Positions 7,955 through 16,988 are shown, counted from the stretch's first letter. The stretch: 33,377 bases of DNA from Candidatus Cloacimonadota bacterium (GCA_018645365.1 JABGOP010000019.1:1-33377), one strand, 5' to 3'. Notes: generated from the letters alone by a model not told the origin. Made by a program: numbers and translations.

Positions 7955-8192
7955 AAATACCCCTTTATACTTTTTTAAAATCCTTTATTTTAATTTATGA
8001 TATTAATACAATATCACGAACAACCCGAATAAAAATCAGAGAAAGTTTCTGTCAAATGTTATTTTGGTAAGTGGCAAATCGACTTTCTTTGCGTAGAAAC
8101 CGCATTCACGAGGAGAGGAATCCACTTTCTTTGCGTAGAAACTGCATTCACGAGGAAAGGAATTGACACTCAGAGCTCTTATCAAACAAAAA
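7955..8192. other. Intergenic stretch with a 42-bp tandem duplication
   Basis: No gene is supported between the propeptide gene start (7954) and the DUF212 gene end (8325). The stretch holds the 42-bp repeat pair and the minus-strand terminator listed separately; bases 8217-8324 show nothing recognisable. Confidence 0.5.
8081..8164. repeat. 42-bp direct repeat, two tandem copies
   Basis: Copies at 8081-8122 and 8123-8164 share CTTTCTTTGCGTAGAAAC, then GCATTCACGAGGA, and differ at four positions. The 42-bp period is a multiple of three and the frame stays open through both copies (FLCVETAFTRRGIHFLCVET), but there is no start or ribosome site, so I call it an intergenic repeat and not a gene. 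Confidence 0.85.
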
Positions 8193-8216
8193 AACCGCCC
8201 CCAAAATGGGGCGGTT
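8188..8216 (-). terminator. Rho-independent terminator of the long minus-strand gene run
   Basis: AACCGCCCC (8193-8201) pairs with GGGGCGGTT (8208-8216) around a 6-base loop. Read on the minus strand the hairpin runs straight into a T-run, so it would end the transcript coming from the DUF212 gene. Confidence 0.8.
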
Positions 8217-8324
8217 GAAATATCATAACAACTGTTACTTATTGTTTTCGTGAAAAATGCTCTACCAAAATCGGGTTAGCTATAAAGAATTAAAGACAGA
8301 AGCAAAATACAACTACTGATTTTG

Positions 8325-8759
8325 TTACATCATTAAAATAGCAACAATTACTCCTAAAATAGCACCACCAAACACTTCGATTGGGGTATGACCCAAAAAT
8401 TCTTTTAAGTTTTTATCGATAATCTTATGACCCTCTTTTTTACGAATATTTTCCACAATTTTATTCAAAACTGATGCCTGCTTTCCTGCAGCACGACGCA
8501 CGCCAGTAGCATCGTACATTACCACCACTGCAAAGACTAAGCTTAACATAAATATTGAAGAGCCGCCACCTTCTTTGATGAAAATTGCGGTAGCGAGAGA
8601 AACTACAGACGAAGTGTGCGAACTTGGCATGCTACCTGTATCAAGAAAACGGCGAAAGTTTACTTTTTTCTCGGTAAATATTGAAAAAACAACTTTCAAT
8701 GCTTGAGCAGAAAATAACGCCACAAATACTACATCAAAAATGCTATTATTAAAGATCAT
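8325..8759 (-). CDS. Divergent PAP2 family (DUF212, YuiD-like) membrane protein
   Basis: A 144-residue integral membrane protein with hydrophobic helices at both ends and a central pair. It has the family signature GSMPSSHTSS at residues 42-51 and YDATGVRRAAGKQ further on, which recall the phosphatase motifs of PAP2 lipid phosphatases. The C-terminal GHTPIEVFGGAILG is also typical. A role in phospholipid or polyprenyl-phosphate metabolism is suggested by family only; the substrate is unknown. It is the last gene of the minus-strand run, 9 bases after yhbY, and is followed by a strong terminator. Confidence 0.85.
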   Translation of the reverse strand: MIFNNSIFDVVFVALFSAQALKVVFSIFTEKKVNFRRFLDTGSMPSSHTSSVVSLATAIFIKEGGGSSIFMLSLVFAVVVMYDATGVRRAAGKQASVLNKIVENIRKKEGHKIIDKNLKEFLGHTPIEVFGGAILGVIVAILMM

Positions 8760-8768
8760 GCTGACCTC

Positions 8769-9071
8769 TTATTTGATTTTTTTGAAATCGTTGGAAACAA
8801 CAGGATTATCAGGATTTTCACGATAAAATAGCATGGTTTTGCCAATAATATTCACCAAAGTTGATGCTGTCTTTTCAGCGAGTGTCATTGCAGTTTCTTT
8901 ACGAATTTCCGCAGACGGATGTGACATCGATGCTTTCACAATTTCGCGTGCGGTAAGTGCTTCATTCAAACTTTTTACAAGATTTTCACTAATGCCATTA
9001 TCACCAATTTTTACGATTACACTTAAATTATGTGCTAATTTTTTCAAATATGCTTTCTGTTTTCCAGTCAT
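8769..9071 (-). CDS. yhbY: YhbY-type CRM-domain RNA-binding protein (ribosome assembly factor)
   Basis: At 100 residues it matches the usual length of bacterial YhbY, a single CRM domain that binds pre-50S ribosomal particles. The start MTGKQKAYLKKLAHNL and the GxxG loop GDNG (residues 23-26), followed by LVKSLNEAL ... EIVKAS, are the family hallmarks. It lies 12 bases after the DEAD-box helicase gene, which fits a shared job in RNA or ribosome handling. Confidence 0.88.
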   Translation of the reverse strand: MTGKQKAYLKKLAHNLSVIVKIGDNGISENLVKSLNEALTAREIVKASMSHPSAEIRKETAMTLAEKTASTLVNIIGKTMLFYRENPDNPVVSNDFKKIK

Positions 9072-9083
9072 CTATCCTCTCAA

Positions 9084-10739
9084 CTATCTTTTTGCACGCC
9101 GCTTCTTTGTTGTTTTTTGCATCTCTTCCTTCGGTTTTGCTTTCACGACCAATGGTTTATTTTCTTTACCTTTATTACGGAATACTTTGATAATTTTTTC
9201 AGCTTCTTGGAAAGGAACATTGGCGAATGAAAAATTATCAAAAACCTTCACATCACGAATGAGGTCTGAATTAATCTTTGCCTCACTTTTAATGAATCCT
9301 ATCAGTTTCTTTTTCGTAAATTTATCCTTGTTTCCAACCGCAATAAAGAGACGCGTAGTACCACTTGTATCTACTGAAATCCTTTGCTCTTTCAAATGTT
9401 CTCTGCGACTTGAGCCTTTATCTATCTTACGAATTTCCGTATATTTTTGTGGATTGAAAATATTCCTATAAGCCTTTGTGATGATAGCTGCAATCACCTC
9501 TTCCGAGTTGAATTCTGCAAGCAATTCGCTGGCAATATCAAGGTTAGATTGGAAAGTTCCTTTATCCAATATTTCCAGTAAATCACTCTTTAATTGTATT
9601 TTTTTAGCACGAATCAAATCTTTCACTTGTGGCAATTTTTCTTTTCTTATTTCTGTTTTGGCAATTCGCTGAATTTGCAACAATTTACGGTATTCCGATG
9701 GAGTCACAAATGTAATCGCTGTGCCTTCTTTGCCTGCTCTACCAGTCCTGCCAATTCGGTGAATATACGCTTCGGGATCACGCGGAATGGAATAGTTTAG
9801 AACATGTGTTAAATCATTAATGTCGATACCGCGTGCGGCAACATCTGTTGCTACCAAAATGCGGATTCTCTTTTTTTTGAATTTGTTTAGAATTGCCTCT
9901 CTACGAGATTGTGAAATATCACCGTGTAACGCTTCGGCACTGTAGCCACGATCTCCAAGTTTATCGGCTACATGCGCTGCCTTAATCTTTGTTCTGCAAA
10001 AAATTAACGCATAAAACTCTTTTTCAATATCGATGATACGGCAGAGAGCTTCAAATTTATCGGAAGAGTTAACTTCAAAATAAATTTGATCGGTAAGGTT
10101 AATTGTGAGCTGTGAAGATTTTACCCTAATAACTTCGTGATTTGACAAATATTTCTGGGCAAGTTGCAAAATCCTTTGTGGCATTGTAGCAGAAAATAGC
10201 AACACGCGTTTATTGTCGTTGGTACTTTCCAAAATCTGTTCAATATCTTCCAAAAATCCCATATTTAACATCTCATCTGCTTCGTCGAGAATAAGATGTG
10301 AAATTTGCTTAACTTTCAAACTTTTGCGTCTGAGGTGGTCGATAAGTCGACCTGGTGTTCCCACCACAATATCTACTCCTTGTTTCAGTCTACGCAACTG
10401 CCCATCGATGGCTTGCCCACCGTAAATGGGAAGAACAGAAAGCCTTTTTGCACTTCGGAAAGAATTTATTTCTTCAGCAACTTGAATGGCAAGTTCACGC
10501 GTCGGCACAAGAATAAGTGCCTGCACATTTCTACTATTTTCGGAAAGTAACTCGATAAGAGGCAAACCAAATGCCGCTGTTTTACCTGTTCCAGTTTGTG
10601 CCTGCCCCACAATATCTTTTTCATTTTGCAACAGTTTGGGAATTGTAAGTTCCTGTATTTGTGACGGCTCTTCAAAACCTTTTCGTGCAATTGCTTTCAA
10701 TGTTTCATCAGATAAACCTAATTCTCTAAAACTTTTCAA
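9084..10739 (-). CDS. deaD: DEAD-box RNA helicase (CsdA/DeaD type)
   Basis: A 551-residue ATP-dependent RNA helicase. The motifs appear in order: a Q-motif region around residues 22-30 (FEEPSQIQ), motif I AQTGTGKT (47-54), PTREL (79-83), TPGR (128-131), DEAD (152-155), SAT (183-185), then in the second RecA domain VATDVAARG and HRIGRTGRAG. The C-terminal part (about residues 450-530) has the DbpA/CsdA RNA-binding fold (TRLFIAVGNKDKF ... VKVFDNFSF), followed by a short basic tail. Proteins of this architecture act in ribosome assembly and cold adaptation. The start overlaps the pdxJ stop by four bases (ATGA), so translation is coupled. Confidence 0.93.
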   Translation of the reverse strand: MKSFRELGLSDETLKAIARKGFEEPSQIQELTIPKLLQNEKDIVGQAQTGTGKTAAFGLPLIELLSENSRNVQALILVPTRELAIQVAEEINSFRSAKRLSVLPIYGGQAIDGQLRRLKQGVDIVVGTPGRLIDHLRRKSLKVKQISHLILDEADEMLNMGFLEDIEQILESTNDNKRVLLFSATMPQRILQLAQKYLSNHEVIRVKSSQLTINLTDQIYFEVNSSDKFEALCRIIDIEKEFYALIFCRTKIKAAHVADKLGDRGYSAEALHGDISQSRREAILNKFKKKRIRILVATDVAARGIDINDLTHVLNYSIPRDPEAYIHRIGRTGRAGKEGTAITFVTPSEYRKLLQIQRIAKTEIRKEKLPQVKDLIRAKKIQLKSDLLEILDKGTFQSNLDIASELLAEFNSEEVIAAIITKAYRNIFNPQKYTEIRKIDKGSSRREHLKEQRISVDTSGTTRLFIAVGNKDKFTKKKLIGFIKSEAKINSDLIRDVKVFDNFSFANVPFQEAEKIIKVFRNKGKENKPLVVKAKPKEEMQKTTKKRRAKR

Positions 10740-11449
10740 TTTTCATCTCCAATTATTCTTTTCATTTCTTTGATTGCTTCCGCTAAACCGCTAAACACTG
10801 CCCGCGAAATGATGCTGTGTCCAATATTATACTCTTCAATTACATCTAATTTTATTAATTTCTGAATGTTTTCATAATTCAGTCCATGCCCTGCTACTAC
10901 TCGCATTCCAAGCTTTTTTACTAAGTTAGCAGCATTTTTGATTTGCACAAATTCTGTCTCAATTTCTGTTTCATCAATTAAATTTGCATATTTTCCAGTG
11001 TGAATCTCCACCGCATCTACTCCAATTTTTTTGGAAAATTTTATCAGTTCCAAATCTGGCTCGATGAAAACACTCACTTCAATGCCAACCTCTTTTAGTC
11101 TTCGTATTAATTTTTCGTGCTTATCTGTCAAGAATAAACCACCTTCGGTAGTTAATTCTTCGCGTTTTTCTGGAACTAATGTAACCGTATCTGGCAATAT
11201 TTTTCGTGCAGTTTCAATCATTTCATCGGTTGCTGCCATTTCCAAATTCAATCTGGTTTGAACTGTTTTTCGCAAAATTTGCAAATCACGATCTTGAATG
11301 TGCCTTCTATCTTCACGAAGATGGATGGTGATTTGGTCTGCTCCATTTTTTTCCGCGATGGCAGCCGCCAAAATTGGATCTGGTTCTATTCCCATTCTAG
11401 CTTGACGCAAAGTGGCTATATGATCTATGTTAACGCCTAATTCTGGCAT
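10736..11449 (-). CDS. pdxJ: Pyridoxine 5'-phosphate synthase
   Basis: A 237-residue TIM-barrel enzyme that condenses 1-deoxyxylulose 5-phosphate with 3-amino-2-oxopropyl phosphate in the DXP-dependent vitamin B6 pathway. The N-terminal phosphate-binding strand VNIDHIATLRQAR and the catalytic stretch ITIHLREDRRHI (His43, Arg45, His50) are conserved, as is the C-terminal GHGLNYEN loop. Its length is normal. The other pathway genes (pdxA, pdxB) are not in the window. It lies 11 bases after the parvulin gene and overlaps deaD. Confidence 0.95.
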   Translation of the reverse strand: MPELGVNIDHIATLRQARMGIEPDPILAAAIAEKNGADQITIHLREDRRHIQDRDLQILRKTVQTRLNLEMAATDEMIETARKILPDTVTLVPEKREELTTEGGLFLTDKHEKLIRRLKEVGIEVSVFIEPDLELIKFSKKIGVDAVEIHTGKYANLIDETEIETEFVQIKNAANLVKKLGMRVVAGHGLNYENIQKLIKLDVIEEYNIGHSIISRAVFSGLAEAIKEMKRIIGDEN

Positions 11450-11460
11450 AATTCCTCCTT

Positions 11461-12306
11461 TTACAACATCTCACGATTGATGATAATCTCAGCTTTAACA
11501 CGCTGTTCTTTCAAAAAATTAATGAGTTTTAATTCTGCTTCAATTCGTTCTAATCTCTTTTTCAACAAATCTTTAATCTCCTCAAATTTAGGTGGTTGTG
11601 CTTCTTTTTTTTCCGTCACCATAATGATGTGATAGCCAAATTGCGTTTTGATGGGCTTGCTGATTTCACCAATTTGTAAATCGAAAGCCACATTTTCAAA
11701 TTCTGGCACCATTTTTCCGCGCGTAAAAAAACCTAAATCACCACTTTGACAGCAACTCGGGCAATCGGAACAGGTTTCTGCTATTTTATTAAATTCTTCT
11801 TTTGAATTTAACGATTGGCTAATTTCTTGTGCTTTCGAAAAACTATCTTCGGTATCACCTTTTATTAAAATGTGTGATGCCCGAACTGCATTTTCAGGAT
11901 TTAATGACAGAATATTTTTTTCATAAAAATCTTTAATTTTATCCTCTTCTACCTCACATTTTACTTCAAATTTTGCGGCAATAAATTTGCGAATTTTCAA
12001 AGTCTGCGATAAGTTTTCACGAATTGAGTCAATTGCAAGATTTTCCTTTGTCAACATCTCGTTAAACTCTTCTTCCGAGTTAAAGCGCAATTTAAAATTG
12101 AGCAATTCATCATCGATTTCATCAGATGTTATTTCTTGGTTTTGAGCAGATTCCAATAAAAGATAACCATCAATTAAACGCTCAACGGCGCTTTTTTTAG
12201 CTTCATTACTCGGCTGTTCAAGTTTCATTTTTCTCTGAACATCTGCCAATTCCATTTGGTATTCTTTCAAACTTATTTCGTAATCATTCACTTTTGCTAC
12301 AATCAT
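11461..12306 (-). CDS. Parvulin-type peptidyl-prolyl isomerase (SurA/PpiC-like), no signal peptide
   Basis: A 281-residue protein with an N-terminal SurA-like helical chaperone region (residues 1-115) and a parvulin domain (about 140-235) with ASHILI (143-148) and FGYHII (224-229). It begins MIVAKVNDYEISLKEY with no signal sequence, so it is predicted to be cytoplasmic, although most SurA-like proteins are exported. A cysteine cluster (Cys179, 182, 185, 186: CSDCPSCC) sits in the domain where the family usually has one CPS, suggesting a metal or redox site. The start overlaps the miaA stop by four bases. Confidence 0.85.
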   Translation of the reverse strand: MIVAKVNDYEISLKEYQMELADVQRKMKLEQPSNEAKKSAVERLIDGYLLLESAQNQEITSDEIDDELLNFKLRFNSEEEFNEMLTKENLAIDSIRENLSQTLKIRKFIAAKFEVKCEVEEDKIKDFYEKNILSLNPENAVRASHILIKGDTEDSFSKAQEISQSLNSKEEFNKIAETCSDCPSCCQSGDLGFFTRGKMVPEFENVAFDLQIGEISKPIKTQFGYHIIMVTEKKEAQPPKFEEIKDLLKKRLERIEAELKLINFLKEQRVKAEIIINREML

Positions 12307-13235
12307 TTATTCTCCATTTTCGTAAATATTTCTTTTTCAATATTAGAAAAACTAATGTTTTTTAATGTAAATGTCAAGTCAAAATTAATTTTTCTATACC
12401 AAGTAAATTGTCGTTTTGCATAATTTCGAGTGTGTTTTTTGATTAATTCCACACATTCTGAAAGTGGTTTTTCATCTTCAAAAAATGGGAATAACTCGCG
12501 ATAGCCTACAGTGTTCATTCCCACGTCATTTTGCTTAAAGCCAAGCTGCAATATTTTTTTCATTTCAGAAAGCAAACCAGCTTCCATCATCGTGTCGACA
12601 CGTTTATTTATTTTTTCGTAAAGTGTGTCACGTTCTTCCGTTATGAGGATATTTATTGTTTCAATTTTTCTCTTTTGGGAAGGGTTTTCCGCCCAAAGTT
12701 GGGTGATTGTTTTACCCGTTATTTCGTAAATTTCTAATGCCCGAATGATGCGATTTACATCGTTATTTTCCACCCGATTTGCAGATTGAGGGTCAATTTT
12801 CCTTAATTTTTCGTAAAGGTATTTCACACCTTTAACTTTTGCCAATTCATTAAACTTCTCTCTAACCTCCAAAGGTATTTCGGGAGCATTAAATAGACCT
12901 TCTAAAAATGATTTGATGTAAAAACCAGTTCCGCCAACAATTATTGGAATTTTGTTGTTTTGCATCAATTTTGCAACTATTTTTTCAACATCACCACAAA
13001 AATTTCCCGCCGAATAATTTTCATTTGGTTTTACGATATCGAGGAGATGATGTTTAATTTTTTGTTGTTCCGTTTTAGATGGTTTAGCGGTACCAACATC
13101 GAGATATTTATAAACTTGTCGCGAATCGCCAGAAATTATTTCGGTTTGCCATTTTTCGGCTAAAAATAGTGCTAATGCGCTTTTGCCAACAGCAGTTGGA
13201 CCTTGAATAATGATAACCGTTTTTTCTAAATTCAT
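12303..13235 (-). CDS. miaA: tRNA dimethylallyltransferase
   Basis: A 310-residue enzyme that transfers the dimethylallyl group to A37 of tRNAs reading codons that start with U. The P-loop GPTAVGKS is at residues 12-19, followed by ISGDSRQVYKYLDVGTAKPS, and the substrate region has IIVGGTGFYIKSFLEG. The C-terminal part contains NTVGYRE and YAKRQFTWYRK, both typical. It overlaps mutL by four bases upstream and the parvulin by four downstream. The mutL-miaA pairing is common in bacteria. Confidence 0.96.
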   Translation of the reverse strand: MNLEKTVIIIQGPTAVGKSALALFLAEKWQTEIISGDSRQVYKYLDVGTAKPSKTEQQKIKHHLLDIVKPNENYSAGNFCGDVEKIVAKLMQNNKIPIIVGGTGFYIKSFLEGLFNAPEIPLEVREKFNELAKVKGVKYLYEKLRKIDPQSANRVENNDVNRIIRALEIYEITGKTITQLWAENPSQKRKIETINILITEERDTLYEKINKRVDTMMEAGLLSEMKKILQLGFKQNDVGMNTVGYRELFPFFEDEKPLSECVELIKKHTRNYAKRQFTWYRKINFDLTFTLKNISFSNIEKEIFTKMENK

Positions 13236-15067
13236 ATAATTCTTTTAAATTTCTTCTCGAAATCATTGATTGTCATCTTGATGATGAGCGGACGACCGTG
13301 TGGACAGTAATAAGGAACTTCACAAGCGAACAGATCATTTATGAGTGCCAACATCTCTTTTTTTGTCAGTTTCGCACCAGCTTTGAGAGCTGCTTTGCAA
13401 GACACTGATTTTGCCAAGCTATCTCGAAAATCTTCTGTTTGTCCAAATTCTTCTTTCGATTGCTTCAAAATATCCAAAAATATCTCACCACCATCCCAAT
13501 TTTCCAATTCAATGGGAATTTCATCTATCGCGATCGAATTTCCACTAAATGTTTTAATGGAAAATCCTATTCTCTCCAAAATTTCCAAATTTTCAGAAAT
13601 CATATCTGCAACAGAATTACTCATGTGCGGTGGTAAATCTATCACAATTGGAAACAATAATTTTTGTGTGTTAGGAGGAGTTCCGTGAATGCGATGCAGA
13701 AGTTTTTCGTAAATAACTCTTTCGTGAGCAGCGTGTTGGTCGATGACCAATAAACCATCTTCCGTTTGGACAAAAATATAGCTTTGATGCAATTGCCAAG
13801 GATTTATTATATCCTCTTCGGGACGCAATAAAATATCTTGTTTGGGACTAAATACATTTTTTTCTAATTGTGTATCTTGTGTCGTTTTTTTTCTAAAAAT
13901 ATCTGGTTGATATATCTCTTCAATCTCTTTTTTCACATCTGAAAATCGTTTTCTATCTGATTTATTTTTGAATATTTTTTGATTAATAATTTTAGTTTTC
14001 CCAGTTAAACTTGGTGTAATCAGTTTCGTTTTTATTTCATCATATCTGTTACTTTCATATGCCAACAACTCTTTATTAATCATGGTTTTAACAAAATTAT
14101 AAACGCTACCAGAATCATTGAAACGAACTTCCATTTTGGCTGGGTGAACATTAAAATCAATTTTTTGAGGATCAATATTCAAAAATAAAATAAATGGTGG
14201 AATTTTTCCATTTTGATAGATACGTAACTTTGCGATGAACGGTGCATAAGCCGCTCGAATTGCATGAAAAATAATCTTGTCTTTGATAAATCTGCCATTC
14301 ACAAAAAGATAACGATAATCGGAGTAAGCACCATTTTCTTCATTCAAACCGGCAATGTAACCACTCAATTTCAAACTGTTAATTTCGTGCTTTATTTCGA
14401 TAATGTCACTTTGAAAATATTTTGCACCAAAAACAGCAATCATTCGCTTTTTAGAATTCTCAACAGCTGGAAAATTCTGTTTCTCTTTACCGTCTGCGAT
14501 AAATTGAAAATGCACTTGAGGATGTAAAATAGACTGATAATGAAGGTAATTGTCAATGTGTTTAAACTCAACTTTATCTGTTTTTAAAAATTTTTTTCGT
14601 GCCGGAACATTGCTGAAAAGACGCTTTATAGTTACAATCGTCCCGATATTTGCAGAAGTTTTTGAAAAATCAATTAGTTTACCAGAATCAAAAACAATTT
14701 TCGAAGCAGTTGTACTCTCTACATCTCGTGTTATCATCGTCAATCTGCAAATTGATGCAATGCTTGGAAGTGCCTCGCCTCGAAAACCGAGTGATGAAAT
14801 ATTGAATATATCACTAACCGTCTGAATCTTACTGGTAGCATGTCTTTCGAACGACTGAAGTGCATCATCTTCGCTCATACCAAAACCATTGTCGCTTACT
14901 TGAATTAGTTTTTTCCCACCGTTTTCAATATGTACGATAATTTTTGTGGATTTAGCATCAATCGCATTTTCCACTAATTCTTTCACAATCGAAACAGGTC
15001 TTTCCACCACTTCGCCAGCAGCAATTCGATTTGCCACTTCTTCCGATAATATTCTAATTTTACCCAT
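13232..15067 (-). CDS. mutL: DNA mismatch repair protein MutL with endonuclease motif
   Basis: A 611-residue protein. The N-terminal GHKL ATPase has ELVENAIDA (catalytic Glu30, Mg-binding Asn34), DNGFGM and GFRGEALPSIASI; the C-terminal dimerisation domain begins about residue 420. The metal-dependent nicking motif DQHA(x2)E(x4)E is present from Asp443, with CPHGRP near the end, so this is the endonuclease-bearing MutL expected where MutH strand discrimination is absent. A GGAG ribosome site lies 7 bases before the start. It is 66 bases downstream of trmL, the largest gap in this part of the run, where a perfect TTGACA occurs (minus strand of 15116-15121). Confidence 0.96.
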   Translation of the reverse strand: MGKIRILSEEVANRIAAGEVVERPVSIVKELVENAIDAKSTKIIVHIENGGKKLIQVSDNGFGMSEDDALQSFERHATSKIQTVSDIFNISSLGFRGEALPSIASICRLTMITRDVESTTASKIVFDSGKLIDFSKTSANIGTIVTIKRLFSNVPARKKFLKTDKVEFKHIDNYLHYQSILHPQVHFQFIADGKEKQNFPAVENSKKRMIAVFGAKYFQSDIIEIKHEINSLKLSGYIAGLNEENGAYSDYRYLFVNGRFIKDKIIFHAIRAAYAPFIAKLRIYQNGKIPPFILFLNIDPQKIDFNVHPAKMEVRFNDSGSVYNFVKTMINKELLAYESNRYDEIKTKLITPSLTGKTKIINQKIFKNKSDRKRFSDVKKEIEEIYQPDIFRKKTTQDTQLEKNVFSPKQDILLRPEEDIINPWQLHQSYIFVQTEDGLLVIDQHAAHERVIYEKLLHRIHGTPPNTQKLLFPIVIDLPPHMSNSVADMISENLEILERIGFSIKTFSGNSIAIDEIPIELENWDGGEIFLDILKQSKEEFGQTEDFRDSLAKSVSCKAALKAGAKLTKKEMLALINDLFACEVPYYCPHGRPLIIKMTINDFEKKFKRII

Positions 15068-15133
15068 AAATTTACTCCAAAATTCTCAATGGCAAAATGC
15101 AATTTGTAGATTTGATGTCAATTATTTAGAATT

Positions 15134-15601
15134 TTATCTGAATCCAATTTGGCGACATGCTTCGTAAAGAATGATTGCTACGCTATTCGCAAGATTTATT
15201 GAACGAACTTTATTTGACATTGGAATGCGAATTGTTTCTTCTGAATTTTCATTCAAAATATTTTCTGGAATTCCACGTGATTCTGGTCCAAAAATAAACA
15301 TATCATCTTTTTGAAACTTGAAGTCAGTAAAAATATTTTTGCTTTTTGTAGTGCAATAATAGATATTTTTATCGCCATATTTTGTTAAAAATGTCTCAAA
15401 ATCATCATGAAGTTCAAGCTGAATATCTTTCCAATAATCCAATCCAGCGCGTTTTACAGAACGATCGTCCAGCAAAAACCGCATCGGTTTTATGATGTGC
15501 AACTTTGCTTCAGTGCCAACGCATAATCTGCCGATATTCCCAGTATTTGCAGGAATTTCAGGCTGGTACAACACGATGTGAAATTGCGGATTTGATGGCA
15601 T
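15134..15601 (-). CDS. trmL: tRNA (cytidine/uridine-34 2'-O)-methyltransferase TrmL
   Basis: A 155-residue single-domain SPOUT methyltransferase that uses SAM to methylate the wobble base of tRNA-Leu isoacceptors. The start FHIVLYQPEIPANTGNIGRLC, the knot motif IFGPESRGIPENIL and the end IRIPM followed by RSINLANSVAIILYEACRQ are diagnostic of the TrmL/YibK group. Length matches the family. It follows the MotB-like gene by 12 bases, so it may be co-transcribed with the envelope cluster despite the unrelated function. Confidence 0.94.
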   Translation of the reverse strand: MPSNPQFHIVLYQPEIPANTGNIGRLCVGTEAKLHIIKPMRFLLDDRSVKRAGLDYWKDIQLELHDDFETFLTKYGDKNIYYCTTKSKNIFTDFKFQKDDMFIFGPESRGIPENILNENSEETIRIPMSNKVRSINLANSVAIILYEACRQIGFR

Positions 15602-15613
15602 CAGTTTGCTCTG

Positions 15614-16234
15614 TTATTTTGTTTGTAAATTTTTAATCAAACGAATTTCTACGCGTCTATTTTTCTTCCGATTCTCAGCAGAAGAATTTTCCACTAAAGG
15701 TTTAAATTCACCGTAACCCATAGCTTGCAATTGGTCGGCTATAAACAAATTATTCTGCAGAAAAAATCTGACAACACTGATTGCGCGTGCGGTCGAAAGC
15801 TCCCAATTTGACGCATATTTTTCTGTATTTATCGGCACATTATCGGTATGACCTTCAACTCTTATTTGCCAATCTGAATCAATTTCATCTTTAATATTTG
15901 CTGCAACTTTCATCAACGAATGGAGTGATTTTGTTTTCAGTTTTGCTTTCCCAGATGCAAATAAAATTTCCGATGAAATTTGAATCACTATTTCGTTACC
16001 AGAAACTGAATCTACTTGGGCAATTTCCGTCATTATCTTTTGCGAATTTTCAGATGGAGTAGTTACATCTGTTAATGAAGAATAGATAAAAAACATCACG
16101 AAAAAGATAAGTAGAAGCGTCATCAAATCTGCGTATGGAATCATCACATCGAGCAGATTTTCTTGTTCATAAATCTCGCTTTGCAAATCATCTAATTTAT
16201 TTTGATAAAAACTTTTTATGATCTTTTTAAGCAA
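15614..16234 (-). CDS. MotB-like stator protein with OmpA peptidoglycan-binding domain
   Basis: A 206-residue inner-membrane protein with one transmembrane helix (about residues 32-52). The sequence PYADLMTLLLIFFVMFF places Asp36 at the position of the proton- or sodium-carrying Asp of MotB. The C-terminal OmpA-like domain (about 90-200; VEGHTDNVP and the end ENRKKNRRVEIRL) would anchor it to peptidoglycan. The MotA-like gene ends 9 bases upstream. MotB-like proteins also serve Zorya, Exb/Tol-like and gliding motors, but the MotA and FliG-domain neighbours favour a flagellar-type stator. Confidence 0.88.
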   Translation of the reverse strand: MLKKIIKSFYQNKLDDLQSEIYEQENLLDVMIPYADLMTLLLIFFVMFFIYSSLTDVTTPSENSQKIMTEIAQVDSVSGNEIVIQISSEILFASGKAKLKTKSLHSLMKVAANIKDEIDSDWQIRVEGHTDNVPINTEKYASNWELSTARAISVVRFFLQNNLFIADQLQAMGYGEFKPLVENSSAENRKKNRRVEIRLIKNLQTK

Positions 16235-16243
16235 AATAACATC

Positions 16244-16978
16244 CTATAAATAACTTTGTAGATTTTCTTTGATGATTTGAGAATTTTCACCACGCTGAAT
16301 GGCAAGAATAGCGTCTATTATCATATCTTTCACTTGGTTATCCAACTGGTTTTTATCTCTAATTTTACCAGAAATTGGTTTAAAAATAAGTGCTGAGAGT
16401 ATCAATCCATAGAAAGTTGTAACGAGTGCTAACCCCATAGCTGCCGGAATTGAAGATGGGTCATTAACTTTGTGAAGCATCGAGATAAGCCCAATCACCG
16501 TCCCCATCATTCCAAACATCGGTGCAAAACTTCCGGCAATCTTAAAAACTCTTTCTGCCACTCGATTTTTTCCAAAAATCATCTGTTTTTCACGCGTCAA
16601 TATCGCAGAAAGTTGTTCCGGTTCCATTCCGTCTGCCAAAAATCTCAAACCTTTTTTCAAAAATTTAATTTTCTGAACCGAATGTAAATTCTGCAAATTG
16701 GAAAATCCAGCAATGCGCGCCTCTCTACAAACAGCTACCATAATATCAATCATCTTCTTTTTTGAATAATATTTTTCGGTAAATATTTTGAAAAAAGCCG
16801 AGATTGAACTCTTCAAAGCCCAAGGTGAAAAGTAGATAATTACAGCCGAAATCGTGCCTCCAAATGTAATGCCAAGTGCCGACCAACTAAGAAAATATTC
16901 AGTACCTTGCTGATAGAAAATCGTTAAACCAATAATCGTTAAACCAAAAATAAAACCAAAAATTGTTGTAAGTTTCAT
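16244..16978 (-). CDS. MotA-like stator protein
   Basis: A 244-residue protein with two N-terminal membrane helices (about residues 3-22 and 33-50), a cytoplasmic charged loop and two C-terminal helices (about 145-165 and 178-200), the MotA/PomA plan. The loop carries the Arg/Glu-rich stretch LRFLADGMEPEQLSAILTRE, which in MotA meets the FliG torque helix; GSFAPMFGMMGTVIGL and LALVTTFYGLILSALIFKPI are the usual channel helices. It sits between a FliG-fusion gene (10 bases away) and a MotB-like gene (9 bases away), so rotor and stator parts are co-expressed. Confidence 0.88.
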   Translation of the reverse strand: MKLTTIFGFIFGLTIIGLTIFYQQGTEYFLSWSALGITFGGTISAVIIYFSPWALKSSISAFFKIFTEKYYSKKKMIDIMVAVCREARIAGFSNLQNLHSVQKIKFLKKGLRFLADGMEPEQLSAILTREKQMIFGKNRVAERVFKIAGSFAPMFGMMGTVIGLISMLHKVNDPSSIPAAMGLALVTTFYGLILSALIFKPISGKIRDKNQLDNQVKDMIIDAILAIQRGENSQIIKENLQSYL

Positions 16979-16988
16979 AAATTTATCC

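Noticed and set aside
8017-8164. The 42-bp repeats as a mini CRISPR array.
   Set aside because: The copies abut directly with no spacer between them.
8833-9471. A 212-residue open frame on the plus strand across yhbY and deaD.
   Set aside because: It is the antisense shadow of two well-supported genes and shows no recognisable domain.
15614-16978. The MotA/MotB-like pair as ZorA/ZorB of a Zorya anti-phage system.
   Set aside because: ZorA has a long cytoplasmic coiled-coil tail and is accompanied by zorC/zorD; here MotA is of ordinary length and the neighbour is a FliG fusion.
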